Part shown: in pieces, positions 1-13,177 of the stretch
How the letters are laid out: each line of letters begins with the position of its first letter
Position numbering within the stretch: position 1 is the stretch's first letter
Assembly (NCBI GenBank): GCA_012295275.1
Contig: CM022676.1
Span: forward strand, 12,475,660-12,539,659
Origin: Chrysomallon squamiferum
Lineage: Eukaryota > Mollusca > Gastropoda > Neomphalida > Peltospiridae
Direction: 5' to 3'
Length of the DNA stretch: 64,000 nucleotides
The notes under the pieces: generated by a model
The model's database searches: none
The model's input: the letters and a program-made list of their open reading frames with translations, nothing else
Told to the model about the DNA's origin: nothing
Translations under genes and position numbers: made by a program

Positions 1-850
1 AAAAGTATGTGAATTTAGTTTAATAGTAATAATAATAGTTATTAAAATTGTTTACAGTACATAAGAGGCTATTTCTTCAAATATGCACACTCTTGAAAAA
101 GTCAGATAACAGCTTGAAATAATTAAAACTAAACAACAGTTTTCACTTCAATTATAAACCTGTAAAATTGTGTTAAATAATTTATTTTTAATGTTTTTTA
201 AAATTAAGCATTCAATAATTAAATGTAATAATTCCCGTTTTTAAAAATAAATACTGAAATTTGTAAAAATTGTACAAATATGTTGCCTCATGTAGAGTTA
301 AGACAGACAAGTAGGTGATATAAAGATAAGGACATCCTGATTAGGTGACCACAGGTCAAACACGAGAAAGACAAAGATTAGAAACTTGACACAGAGTCTC
401 TTGTGTTCTACTTCTCAGATAACACAACTCTGCTTAAAATGAACAGTGAACTTTGACCTGTGTTGTTTAACCCACACAGCGTAGATGTAAAACTATATTA
501 TCTTAACCTTTGCCCAGATAACCAACATTAACAAGTACAGATGTTAAACTGCTGACATTATAGTGCTTTATATATTATTAAAAATATATATTACAAATTT
601 TGTAGTAACTTATGAGTAACAACTGTTAAATCATCCAAAGCTGGACGAGATTTTTTATCATCAGAAGAAGAAATGTTCACCAGTCTCTGAGGCTATGTAG
701 AAGATGTTTTGTCATCTGAAGAAGTCACGTTGCCAGGTACTGAAGGAAGTGGGCGAAATGATTTGACAGTGGTTATAGTTGTATTAGACATTGTTGTTGG
801 TGACATTGGCAGAGACTGAGGTGATCTGTTTTAATCCCTGGTCTGTTCAT
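1..850. other. AT-rich intergenic sequence
   Basis: No convincing exon, RNA gene or transposon was seen. Open frames here are short and random-looking. Confidence 0.5.
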
Positions 851-851
851 G

Positions 852-1115
852 TCTGTGTGTGTGTATATATATGACTGTGTGGGGGGTGTCTGTGTGTGTG
901 TGTGTATATATATGACTGTGTGTGGGGTGGTGTCTTACGTGTGTGTATATATATGACTGTGTGTGTATGAGTGTGTCTGTGTCTGTTTGGTCTCTGTGAG
1001 TGCGGGTGTGTATGTCTGTTTGGTCTCTGTGTGTGTGTGTGCGTGTGTGTGTCTGTTTGGTCTCTGTGTGTGTGCGTGTGTGTATGTGTGTATGTGTGTG
1101 TGTGATTTATACATT
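852..1115. repeat. Compound (TG)n/(TA)n microsatellite
   Basis: Higher-order repeat of gtgtgtgtatatatatgact blocks. It is the reverse complement of the blocks at 7770-8425. Cys/Val-rich open frames in it are artefacts. Confidence 0.9.
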
Positions 1116-1891
1116 AGTCACACACTTACACATCTGATGGTTGACCTGTAAATTTCTGATAACGTGAAAAGTGTAAAATGAAAAGAATTAAAACAAATAT
1201 AATATTTAAATTACTTAAAAATGAATTAAATTAAATGAAACAATTACAATTAATCTAAACTCATTTAACTCAAACATTTCTAAATTAAGTAAATTAAATT
1301 TAATGGGCGTCTTTTTATTTTTTATTTTTAATATATATATATATATATAACCAAAACAATTTAAATAAGACTATTAAATTACGTAAAGATATATGTGAAT
1401 GTTGAAAGCAAATTAAATTAGTTTAAGACATTTTGAAATGTGAATTATTGATACAAAGAAATCAAAGCTATGTATAAATATCAAATATATTTGATTAATG
1501 CAAGTGTCAAATTTACAGACATGATGTGTATACAAAAAGTGAATTTATAATAAAAACAAATGTAATGTCTATAACTGATAATTATTAAATTACAATAAAT
1601 ATATTTAAAATAATAAAACTCATTTGTTTTTAACTAATATGTAAATACGAATTTTTCATTTTTCATTTTGCAGTTGCAATGATCTTCTGAATTACATTCA
1701 CATCTGTCTAACATCTTTCATATAACAACATAGCAAATTTAACTATAAATCTGGTTTAAACTGTAAGTTATTGATACATTCTTTGTCAGATATCAAATAC
1801 TTCTACATAGTAAAAATACACTGTTATTTGGTACATGGAAATACAAGCGAAAATAAGACAAAATGTTCCAAATATATATTTTTTAAGTATA

Positions 1892-2218
1892 CAGATACCG
1901 GACCAATTATCCGGCGTCGTGAAATCCGGAAAGACCAGAAAACCGGAAGTTATTTATCGACGCTATTTTCATAGTTTGCGCGTGAGGGTGTTGTCCTCAC
2001 CAGATCGGAACTACTCTTTCAAGCCGCGTAGCGTTCATTCACTCGCCGCATCGAGTCGCCACAGTTGTGTATCGTCAATTTTCTTTACGTTTTTAATTTT
2101 AAAATGTTTATGCCTAATTATTTACGTATTTAGATGCCTTGGTACCAGAAAACAGGAAAGCCCAGAAATCTGGAATGTCTCGGGGTCCTAGGAGTCCGGA
2201 GAATTGGTCCGGTACCTG
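1892..2218. mobile_element. pogo-like MITE, copy 1 (327 bp)
   Basis: Terminal inverted repeats CAGATACCGGACCAATTATC and its near complement ending GGTACCTG, flanked by TA on both sides. Non-coding; open frames across it are fortuitous. CAG...CTG ends and TA target sites are typical of pogo/Tigger elements. Confidence 0.85.
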
Positions 2219-2219
2219 T

Positions 2220-3040
2220 ACTACTATTTTTTTTTTATTCTTTTATTTTTATTATTGTTGTTGTTTTTATGATTTCTCATTAATGATTTATATTAAAGAA
2301 TGTCTTGATAAATAACACTTATTATGTCATATATATAATAAAAACCTGAAACAAAGTAAAATGACTAACTTCAAAACAAAACAATAATAATAATAAATAA
2401 AAAATAAATTGAAATAAAATAAATAAAAATAAAGTTAATAATAATTAAAAATAATGTCAGAAACAATTATTTAAATATTTATAATTGTTAATTTTATTAT
2501 TATTATTATTAGTTGTAGTAGTAGTTGTTATTGTTTTTAATGCAAATATTGCTAACAAAGTGCTCAGTATTATATTTCTTTTCAACAGACAAAAAATCTA
2601 TTCTAGTCATGTAACTGATATGTTTGTTGTGTATTTGTAACTATGGGTAACAGGTTTATGTTGCTGGGTGTAACAGAAAAGACAGTGTGATAATAATAAG
2701 ACCAGGTTCTGACTTGTAAACTTTGTCAACTATTTTCTTCCTTGTCGCTGTTCTTTATTTCACACAAAACATTATTATCAGACCTACAAGGAAGTCTTCC
2801 TTGCTCTACTAACCAGATTTTTTACCCCACTTAGTGCGTGTTGTATTTTATTCAGAACAGTAAGACGCTTTATCAACCATGAGAACCAGAACATATCTGG
2901 CCACGTCTATTTATTTCTTTTAAATATTATTATTCTTTGAGTTTTGATATTAAAATATCTATGCGCCCTTTATCATTATTTAATAATTTAACACTATCAA
3001 GTACATAACAGAATATAAATAGAAAAAAACAACACAACAC

Positions 3041-3082
<42 letters not shown>

Positions 3083-4384
3083 TAACAAAAATAGGATTAA
3101 TAAAGTGAATGAAAAAGCCACATAAATAAAGTTATATTAAAATAGTTATTTTTCTAAAGAAACTTGCTTGCATGTTTTTTGTTCTGTGCTTATATATATA
3201 AACATTTCAAAAAGGTAATTCTTTGCACTAATATACAATTTGTATTAAGAACTCATTATGTTCAAATACGACATAATTTAAACATTATGATACCAGCCAT
3301 ACAATTTGTAGCGAAAAACTAAATTTTAAATTTTAAAAATAGTCAGTAAGAATGGAAAATGTTTTATCAAGAGTTAATACAAATGTTTAATCTCATTGTT
3401 TCCACAAAAAGAACAACATACTTGCTGGTAATGATAATAAGACATTTAGTCTACAATAACTTTGACGAAAGACGAAAATATTATTTATAAAGCTTTTTTT
3501 TTTGTTTTGTTTTTTGTTTGGCTTCAAATGAACTGCTTGAGAATACATAGACTAATCAAAGCAATGTAAGGGTTATGTTCTGGATATCTCTTATATTACC
3601 TAGATTGTTAAAATTGAATAATACCAATAGACATTACAGACTTGGATCAAAGAAGCACAAAATTTAATTAAAGTGACAATTCTGAGTAGTTTTAATTGTC
3701 AGAATATGTCAGGGCCATTGCAACAGTGTGTGTGTGTGTTAGTTGCTTTTATCACAAATAGCTTCATTTGCATGCTTTGCACAATCATTTCATAAGCATC
3801 GCACATGCATTTCATATGCATCACATATAGTTTGCCCATAAATAGGGAAAACTGGGTACCGATGAGCCACGTGGAGCTTTGAGCCACCCCATAAATTCGT
3901 GACTGCAAGTCAGTAGTGACATCTATCCATCATCACTGAAACTGCTATACACATGACCTTCACCTGTATTGTTTAGAGAGCTTTGGAGCAGGCCATCAAT
4001 ACACCAGTTAAAAAGCAGGTTTTTGATTACCTTAAGTCATTTTTTTTTGTATTTCTGTTACAGTTTAATACTGAGGTGATAATACATATTTCATAGTTTG
4101 TGTTTTTGTTAGTAATTTCTTTTTACTTCTAAATACAGTTTTAGTTGATCAGCCATGTGGTTCTCTGGTACACTGGACTAACATAATAAAAGTGGTGTTG
4201 AAGACCAATAATCCAATTTCTGTGGGGTCCGTAGAGCTACTAAGGGGTTCCATAGGCAGGTGGCTCACTGGACCCAACAAGGGAATATATATTGCTATAA
4301 AATCAATGTTATTTGACAGATATTTAATTACTGGTATTACTTTTTGTCAGAGTAAACTATAGGGCTGTATCTGGTATAAAAATA
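2220..4384. other. Intergenic, AT-rich
   Basis: Contains a (CA)n tract at about 3032-3080 and poly-T runs. Sequence around 3845-4290 is less AT-rich and may belong to the transposon that follows. No gene recognised. Confidence 0.45.
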
Positions 4385-4715
4385 ATGCCTAGAAAGGAAG
4401 AACGGACGAAAGACAGAAATTTCTTCTCAGCAGAGCTAATGAAGAGGACTGTGGAAGAAGTCGTAGACAGTATGAAAATATCACTACTCGTCAGAACTTT
4501 AAGTTAGATCCACATAGAAGATGCAACCTTGATGAAACTGGAGTAAAAAGGTTATAGACACACCAAGATTGTAGCAGTGAAGGGTTTGAAACAGGTTGCA
4601 CAGATTTCTTTGCTGAACGGGAATTGCTAGTGATCCCTTCCACCAGCCTATATCTTTCTGAGACCACATGTTTTTTAGTGAATTATTCTCGTTTGTGTTG
4701 AAGCACATCTACAAA

Positions 4716-4772
<57 letters not shown>

Positions 4773-5560
4773 GAGAGAGAATGGACTGATTATCTTCACC
4801 TTCTCACCACACTGCAGTCATAAGCTGCAGTCTCTGGATGTTCAGTTTCTACAGGCCTTTCATACGATATCCACGGAAAGGCATCAGCATTTATGAAATT
4901 GCTGTCCTCAGTGCGCAAGCATATTACAAAGCTTTTAAACCTGCACACATAACAGCAGACTTCAGTAAAACAGGGATATTTCCAGTGAACAGATATGTTT
5001 CCCTGATGACATATTTTTCTTTTCTGTGTCAACGGACAGGCCGCAGAATGACAGTGCAGTTGATTTTGAACCATCCGACTTAGACAATGGGAGACAAATT
5101 CATCGTCAGCACATCAGCCACAGCCTTCCACCAGACTATTAGAGATGGTAACCATTTCTCCAGAGCAGCTATGACTGTACCCCAAAACGACAGAGAGGAA
5201 GGCGACTTTAAGAAAAAGGACAAAGAACATTATTCTCAATGAAACACCTTTGAGAAACCGCAACTGCAAATCAGAAGAGCAGCTAAAAGGATAGGATGCC
5301 AGCAAAACGGCGATTCGTAGACACACGCGAAATCATGATAAATCCGCTCCTGAGTGTCTTGACGAGCAAATAGAAGAGGCACATATTCCTTTCAGCACAA
5401 AAACCCAGAGCCGGGTGATTACGTTATTACTGAGTATGCTCGGAAGAGGAGTATTGTTCACTACATCAGTGTAATCACACAGCGAAAAGATGACAATGGG
5501 GACTGTGAAGTTCAGTTTGCAAGAAAATCTTCCAGGCACACTGTGTCGTGCATTTATTGA
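4385..5560 (+). pseudogene. Decayed Tigger/pogo transposase
   Basis: Broken frames read in family order. N-terminal MPRKEERTKDRNFFSAELM with KRTVEEVVDS is psq-like HTH. Then come NLDETGV (first catalytic Asp region), PKIVAVKGLKQVAQIS, NGLIIFTFSPHCSHKLQSLD, and YYKAFKPAHITADFSKTGIF with PVNRYVFP. The C-terminal part has PGDYVITEYARKRS. Several frameshifts, stops and a (TG)n insertion interrupt it. It is an inactive DDE transposon relic. Confidence 0.85.
4718..4770. repeat. (TG)n microsatellite inside the transposase relic
   Basis: About 26 dinucleotide units splitting the DDE region. Confidence 0.9.
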
Positions 5561-5829
5561 GTCTGTCCAGGAAGAAATAAGCTCACTTGAGTCAGATTTA
5601 ATTTAGGGTGTCCTTTCTAGGTCTCATGTGCAAACTATCAAAAGGCAAAAGGGAATCGTTGGAACTCAGTGTCACATCTGCAAGCTGCGAACTGGGATTC
5701 TGTTGTCTAAGAGCCAATACTTTGTGCTGCCAATCTCTTGGTTGTTTGACGATCGATCACACCATGTCACTGAAGAATTAGATGTGACTGGTGCACTTGT
5801 CACTGGGTCAGGTACTGAAAATAGATGAA

Positions 5830-7160
5830 CACTAGTTTTGTTTCCAGTTTAACGATGGTCACATTTGTGTCTACAGGTATCCCTGGCACCACTGAACTGA
5901 TGTCAGCGTGGGACATCAGTGGTTTGATGCAGGCAGCATAAGGAAATATGGCACCATCTCTAGCCATCATAAGCCCCTATATGTAAGTAGGATGCACTGA
6001 CCAGCAAATTCACCTGACTCGGCTCCAATAGAACATTCTTGAAATGAGTTGGTTACGTGAGTTTAAGGTCACAAGGTCACAACACACCACCTCTTACTGG
6101 CAACCTCCATCATCTAAGTCAACTGTTTATGGCATAACATACCCCAAGACGTGTTCAGATATCTCGTCAGTGGCATGAGACAAACCAGTGCTTAATGTTT
6201 TCTAGACGTGCACTGACACACACGACATTTGAGATAACATGCATTTTTTTGAGATTCAAAATACACTATTATTACATGTTAATGAAGAGAAACAGTGGGA
6301 ACCATGCAGGGCTAAAATATTTGATTTTTTCACGGCAATGTGAAAAATGATTTACAGATCAGTGTGTATAAAACCGCCCTTACTATTTATTGGAACGAAT
6401 AACCAATTTGTCAGCAACAATATATCCCATTAAAAAAATATATAAATAAATAAATAAAATAAAATATTTTCCTTAAATTAATATGAGCAACACAAGAAAT
6501 AAAATGAACTAGCTAGAATTAGACTTGTTTTATTTTAAGCATTTCTTTCTGTTGAATGTGCTCAACTCAAAGTAATTAAAATAAGTATTTGTAATTGGAC
6601 TTTTATTCACACATACTTGTTAAATTGATAGTAATTTAAAATGTCAATGTTTATACTTTAAACTATATTAAAACAAGCTTTTCATGAAGTTTTGGCCCTG
6701 CCATGTTAGGCGTTGAGATAGTTTGACATTTGAGAAAATGACATTGGAAATTGAGAGAGTTTAATGTACATTTGAAAATTAGCATAAACTTGAAAATAAC
6801 CTAGGTAGTAATGTTAATTATTTTTGACAGAGGTCCACAACCTTGTGACAAGTGCCAACGAATACACCAGTTTTTCTTGTATCGTCATTTATAGTTTGTA
6901 TAATTAAAACTTGATGCTGAAATTAAATTCATATTATATCTATTATTAACATTATGCGTATATTATAATATTTTATATTGTATTTTAAGCTTATTAATAT
7001 TTTATTTTATGTAATTGATAGGGTGTTTCTGAGAAGATGCAATTGTGATAAAAATAAAAAGTCTGGATTTTCTTCAGTGAATGAATATTAGTTAATTACA
7101 ACTAAGATTGTTTGTATCAAAGAAATTAAGTTGCAAATCAAACAACTATTCATCATCTAG
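5830..7160. other. Intergenic, AT-rich from about 6240
   Basis: 5830-6240 may be transposon flank. No exon or RNA gene seen. Confidence 0.4.
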
Positions 7161-7164
7161 CCCA

Positions 7165-7385
7165 GTGTGTCTATCGTCGAGTGCAGTCTTCAGCACTATG
7201 CTGCAGATGCCGATGTATCACTGTCCGCGAGGCTTTCGTACATCCACACGATGTGTCGGAGTCGTTTGAGCTTCTGCAGGACTCACTCCATGACGATACA
7301 TGTCTCCGGCCTATCATGGATTATTTCGAGGATACGTCCATTGGGCGTCCAGGTCGTCGGAACAACCTGGTATTTATATAACATA
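7165..7385 (+). pseudogene. MULE-type transposase fragment
   Basis: The frame at 7181-7381 reads VREAFVHPHDVSESFELLQD then IMDYFEDTSIGRPGRRN. The DYFEDTxIGRP motif is familiar from the C-terminal part of Mutator-like transposases in invertebrate genomes. Upstream catalytic parts are absent. Confidence 0.6.
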
Positions 7386-7769
7386 CAAATGAGATATTCA
7401 CATATCGTTTAGCCAAATTTTCACTGTTTGTCTAAAATCTTTTATGATTAGGTAGAGTAGGGAATGGTATTACTATGCAGATGAAGATGTCAGCAATTTG
7501 TTGAAAAGCATTTCCAGCTGTCAGCCATAGGGCACTGTCACGGAATTCTAAAATCTCTTCTAATTCATAATGTCTTATATCGATGTTTTGTATTGAGATT
7601 ATGTAACCAATTTATTTAGTTAGTTAACACAAATAAATAAATAACAAATGTTTGATTTAAAAAAAAAGAAATCAGAAACATAACATAAAATAACACGTAC
7701 AAATTAAAATGAAAAACGAAAACAAAGAAAAAAACCTCACACAATAAGACAAGTAAATACAGAAACACA

Positions 7770-8330
7770 CACACACACATACACATACACACTCACACAC
7801 ACAGTCATATATACACACATACAGACACACTCACACACACAGTCATATATATGCACACACACAAACAGACACACTCACACAAACAGTCATATATATACAC
7901 ACACAGACACACTAACACACACAGTCATATATATACACACACACACACAGACACACACACACACACACAAACAGACACACTCATACCCACACAGTCATAT
8001 ATATACACACACACAGACACACTCACACACAGTCATATATATATACATACACACACAAACAGACACACTCACACACACTCATATCTACACACACAGACAC
8101 ACTTACACAGACACATTCACACAGTCATATCTACACACACACAGACACACTTACACAGACACACTTACACACACAGTCATATATACCCCCCCACACAAAC
8201 CGACACACTCACACACACATACTCACACACACAGTCATATATATACACACACACAGACATACTCACACACAGTCATATATATACACACACAGACACACTC
8301 ACACACAAACACATATATACACACACACAG

Positions 8331-8373
<43 letters not shown>

Positions 8374-8385
8374 CACACAAACAGT

Positions 8386-8421
<36 letters not shown>

Positions 8422-8425
8422 GACA
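7770..8425. repeat. Compound (CA)n/(TA)n minisatellite
   Basis: About 40-55-bp higher-order blocks of agtcatatatatacacacac and agacacactcacacac, with a pure (TA)n run at about 8335-8368. The long His/Thr open frame is an artefact. Confidence 0.92.
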
Positions 8426-8963
8426 CCCCCCACAAACGTTCAACATATTTGATGTACGGGCCCCGTGATAGGGATGGTTCAACTTATCCTGCTCTCCCCT
8501 GTTGTTTCTCTTTATTTATTTATTTATTCTTAGTTTTTAAAAAGAATAGAAGAAAAAGATGATCACTATAATACTTATTACCTTTGTCATTTCAGAAGAT
8601 TAGCACTGATATTTAAATGTCTTCAATTGAGATAATTATGTTTGATATTGTCTTCATATCGGTTTATTATTTTGTTTTGAATTTCTATTAAGTATTTTGC
8701 AGATTGGCCTTCCCACTAGTTAATAACGTCTAATGTCCGAACTGTTTATAATACTGTAAAGGGAAATTAGTGAAATTAATAATAATTATAATACATCAAC
8801 TTTGACGGATCGAAAAAATCAATTACAGTAATTTGATTTAGAGTTATCTCCCATGATAACTTGTTTCATAAACCAACCGATAAATTCATGTGATAAAAAA
8901 AAAAAAAAAACTTCACATTAACAAGGAAGTGTTTAGTTTTGTTGCAGTTTTCTTTTACCAAGA

Positions 8964-9024
8964 ATGTGGAGACGAGTGTATTTGCAGTTAATTATTTATT
9001 CTGTAGTCGTGAAATCTTTATTGG
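8964..9024 (+). CDS. Gene A exon 1: signal peptide
   Basis: ATG at 8964 opens a short basic then hydrophobic stretch (MWRRVYLQLIIYSVVVKSLL) and runs into a strong GTAAGT donor at 9025, leaving one base (phase 1). This fits a cleavable signal peptide and the phase-1 acceptor at 12514. It is too short to appear as a long open frame. A pyrimidine-rich tract ending in AG lies about 15 nt upstream, so a 5' UTR intron is possible. The distance to exon 2 (3.5 kb) leaves some doubt. Confidence 0.6.
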
Positions 9025-10387
9025 GTAAGTATAGAATTTAATTAAAATTACATGACACGGTTAGTAAATTACAAATTTATTTTGACTCTTTTCGCCCTAA
9101 AAGACAATAAAATACATTTAGAAATATTATTCTAGTCAGAGACCAACATTTGTGATTGTGAATATGTTCCAATAATTTTAAATTCCCAGTAACAGTAACA
9201 ATAAGAAATAGTAACAGGGAAAAACAGTATAATTATACCATAATTTATGATGGTTACTGGAAAAATAACGGAGTAATGGCTCTTTTACGTTTCGAAAATT
9301 CGTGTAGGTTAGCGCCCCCCTTTTTTGTTTCTTGTGTCAACCTTTATTGAACAAATGCTTTGATCGAATTTCAGTAAATTCTCAGATCTTCACTAAAAAG
9401 CAGGATAACTGCATGTAATGCTGAGGATGTCAAGTTCATTATTTGAGGTTAAAAGTCTAGTTCACCAAAAGTTTCAGCTAATTAATTAATGAATTAATTG
9501 CGGTCTCTTAATGAAATAATGGCACAGTTTTCAGGGATGAAGATGGAATTTGAAATGTAATTATATGATGGATTATTATCATGTAACTAACTGGTGAATT
9601 TGACTGATGAAAGTTTGTAAAATAAATAATCAGCTGGATTAATTATTATCAGAATATACAGTGGTACCTGTCTTTAGCGGCCGCTGAAATGAACGGTCAC
9701 CTACCATGTACAGACACTATTCTTAACCCCGATTGGTTTTCAGTAGATATGTCCCTTAGATAAGTGGACAGCTGGTCAACACGGAGAATTTTTTTTTAAT
9801 TATTGTCAAATAAAGATGTGTTTTGTATCAATCGATACAAATATTTTTGAAATTACCTAAAAAATTGAGAAACATTGCATTTTAAAGTTGTGAGCCGGGA
9901 CTAGCGCTTCACTTCAAACAGTAAATACAGTAAAACAGTCACCCGTCGCAGACGTGCTTCACAACAGCTTGCTCTGATTAGCACGTTAATTTTTTTCCAT
10001 TCCATTCGTTATTTGTCAGATACAACGAAAAGTGCAAATGAAGTAACGTTTTTTTTTTGTGTGATGGATTATATCAAGGGGCTTCGAATGTTCCAACATT
10101 TCTGTGTATCGATATAAAGATGTTACATATTAATTAAATTATTGGAATTGAATTATAAGATGATGATGGTGATACTAATAATTATAACACACACACAAGG
10201 AAAGTGTTTCATTTAAACTTCTTCATGTTAGAAACGCTGGAACGTTCAGAACTCTTAATCAAATAATCTATTCAGCGTGATTGTTTTTGGATGTTCAGTC
10301 ACGTATTTTTGAGAAATTCTCTGTACAAAATAAACTGATATTTGATCTCATTTTGCTTTGAAACATATAGCAAGCTCCCCAAGCAGT

Positions 10388-10469
<82 letters not shown>

Positions 10470-11180
10470 AAGACTGGCGTTCCTCTGAAATTGAACACAT
10501 TTGAGTCCAACAGTTGTATTGTTATCTCCTAACCAACAAATAAACAGATCCTTAATGTCAGAGTTTGCTCTTTGTACAGACTCTTGCTCTGCAGATGCTT
10601 GTTACCTATTGACCATCAGCAACTCAAATCGTATTATTTTCTGTTCAGTGATAACACATATTTTCTGGAGATGTGTATTTTTCTGTAAAATAATAATAAT
10701 AACAACATCAACAACATTTATTATTATTATTTATTTATTTAATTTTGTAATGCAATAATGGTTTAGAAATGCTTTGTGTCTTAATATATTCATACTGTAT
10801 TTTTATCTTGGCAACACTTTGTTTCAAATATCAGCAGTGTTTTGCACACACTGTACTTTAAAATCACCACAGGGAGTCTATAGTCTAAACTTTCTAGGCT
10901 TATCTCTGAAAAGAAATTTATTCAACTTTTTGTTACTATTTTTCTCTATCTGACAAGTTCTTCTACACCTTTAATGACTTCTCACTTAATGAATAAATTA
11001 ATCATGATGACTGTCAACAAAACTGAAGCTCTGCATTTGTAGTTTTATTTGTTGATGTCATTTATCATGTGGAAAATTCCCAGAAGTGCTTATTGTACAT
11101 TCTGTTTCAACCTAAAACTTCCCTGCACTGAAACAGCTTGTAAACTCTGAATAATAATAATACATAAAAAATTAATAAAA

Positions 11181-11211
<31 letters not shown>

Positions 11212-13146
11212 TTATTTTTTAAGTTAGTTAATATATTTTTTTTATTATAGATAATAAATTTATAACTGAGAGATCAATATGCAGAAGAAATTAAGAATCA
11301 TCAAACCAATTACAAATGACCAAGAACAAATTCACAAATAATTCAGGAGAATAAATACACAATTAAGAACAACAAGCACAGTATTACTCAAATAATTAAA
11401 CATTAAAGAAAAAAAAATAATTGTAAAAGGTAACAAATTCATAACTACTGGCATTTTCAGGAATACCAACACCAAACTCAAACACAACGTTTTGAAAGTT
11501 TCTAAAGATTTGCATGAATATTGTCTGTCATTAGCAAGAAAATTCAAGTCAACATCTGAGATACTTTTCTTTATAAAAGGCCAAAATGAAAATTTGTTAT
11601 GGAAAATCTCATTTCTGAAGTGTAAGAATGTCATCTTGCCATTACTGTACTTGAACATATGATTAGTGGATCCTCCATTGTGATTCTCTGCAAACTGCTA
11701 GTGGTCACAAGATGAAATGCAGCTACAATCATCTCAAGGATCATCTTTTTTCAGCTTTCCTTGATTTTAGTCTTCAGTGCCTCCTCAGCTGAACATATTC
11801 AAATTCCATTTACCATTTCATGAGACATTGTATTGAATACGTTCAGAACTTGTGATAGCCATTCTCCTTTCTTTGTGAACTTTGGTGGTGCATCTTCCAA
11901 ATGTTCTTGAGTTTGTTGACTTTATATGAATTGCCCTATTGTGTTGAAATGTTTTGGTAATATATAAACATGTGCAGTCTCAGAGTACAGCACAGTTTAG
12001 TAACTTATTTTAATTCTCATAACTGACTTTAGTGGTGCAGGTGTCAGTTAAATGTAACTACATTGTTTTATACTCTAGGAAATTCTACTGACATCACCAT
12101 TGAAAGTAGGGTGCTCCAAGATCAGAAAATTTCTCTCTGAGATCTGTGGGTTTCTGTGTTGTCCTTAAGTGAGCAGATAGCTTCCTCCACATCTTGAACA
12201 TTATCTTGTGTTTATGCTGATTTAGGTGATAATTTCCCATATTCCTCTCAGTCCATCTGGTACTTTTATACCTTTCTGTTTATAAATCTGTTTACAAATG
12301 ATGTCACTTCTTTCCAAGAAATTCAGTTGTGTTTCTTGGTCCATGCCAACTGTTTTGAGTGAAACAAATCAAATTTAAGCCATTATCATTTTTAGTGTCA
12401 TGTTATGAAAACTATTACTTTTGAAAATGAATATTTAGTCAAATGTGATTTGATAAATTCAGTTTTCTACTAATATCTTAATCCATTATAATTTTATTTT
12501 ATTTATATTTCAGGTTTGTCTCTACAGATGAATGGGTCATCGTCGTATGGAGTTATAAGAGAGAGATATACTTTGTTTTGTTCTGTTTCACCTGTTGATG
12601 ATATATCATCAAATATTCAATTTAAGAAATATCAAAATGGTGCAATTACTTCACTTTGCTTGGTTAGCACATCCTGTGTTGAGATTTTTCCACGCCCTGG
12701 TTATAACTGTGGATGTTTTCACAGCAGTGGAGAAACTCGTATCTACAACTTGACAATACAAAGTCTGAACATTACTGGTGACACTAAATGGAGATGTTAT
12801 CATACTTCCAGTTTCAGTAAAGACTTTATCTTGAACGTTTACTGTAAGTACTTTTGATAAAACAAGTTTCTAGTCTTTCATTTTGCTTTGTGATATTCAA
12901 AGCAAAAGAATAGTTCAGTTATAAGCATTGGCACAGACCAAAGAAAGCAAACTATTTGAAATCTTTATTAAATTTCAGTGCAAATTATTAATCAGAAAGG
13001 CTTAAATAAAATCAGATGTTCAAGAAGGCAAATTTACTTTTAGAAATCTCATTAATTTCACATTAGTCAAGATAGAGATTTTATAGATTATCTCGTATTA
13101 TTCCTATTCCTATTGTTATTATTATTGATATTATTATTATTATCAT

Positions 13147-13177
<31 letters not shown>

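Noticed and set aside
1835-2191. 118-codon open frame, with similar ones at 34911-35289 and 61083-61300
   Set aside because: They lie in copies of the non-coding pogo-like MITE and reflect shared transposon sequence, not a protein family.
7851-8468. 205-codon His/Thr-rich frame
   Set aside because: Pure product of (CA)n/(TA)n repeats. The same applies to frames at 8273-8482, 40833-41171 and 47850-48138.
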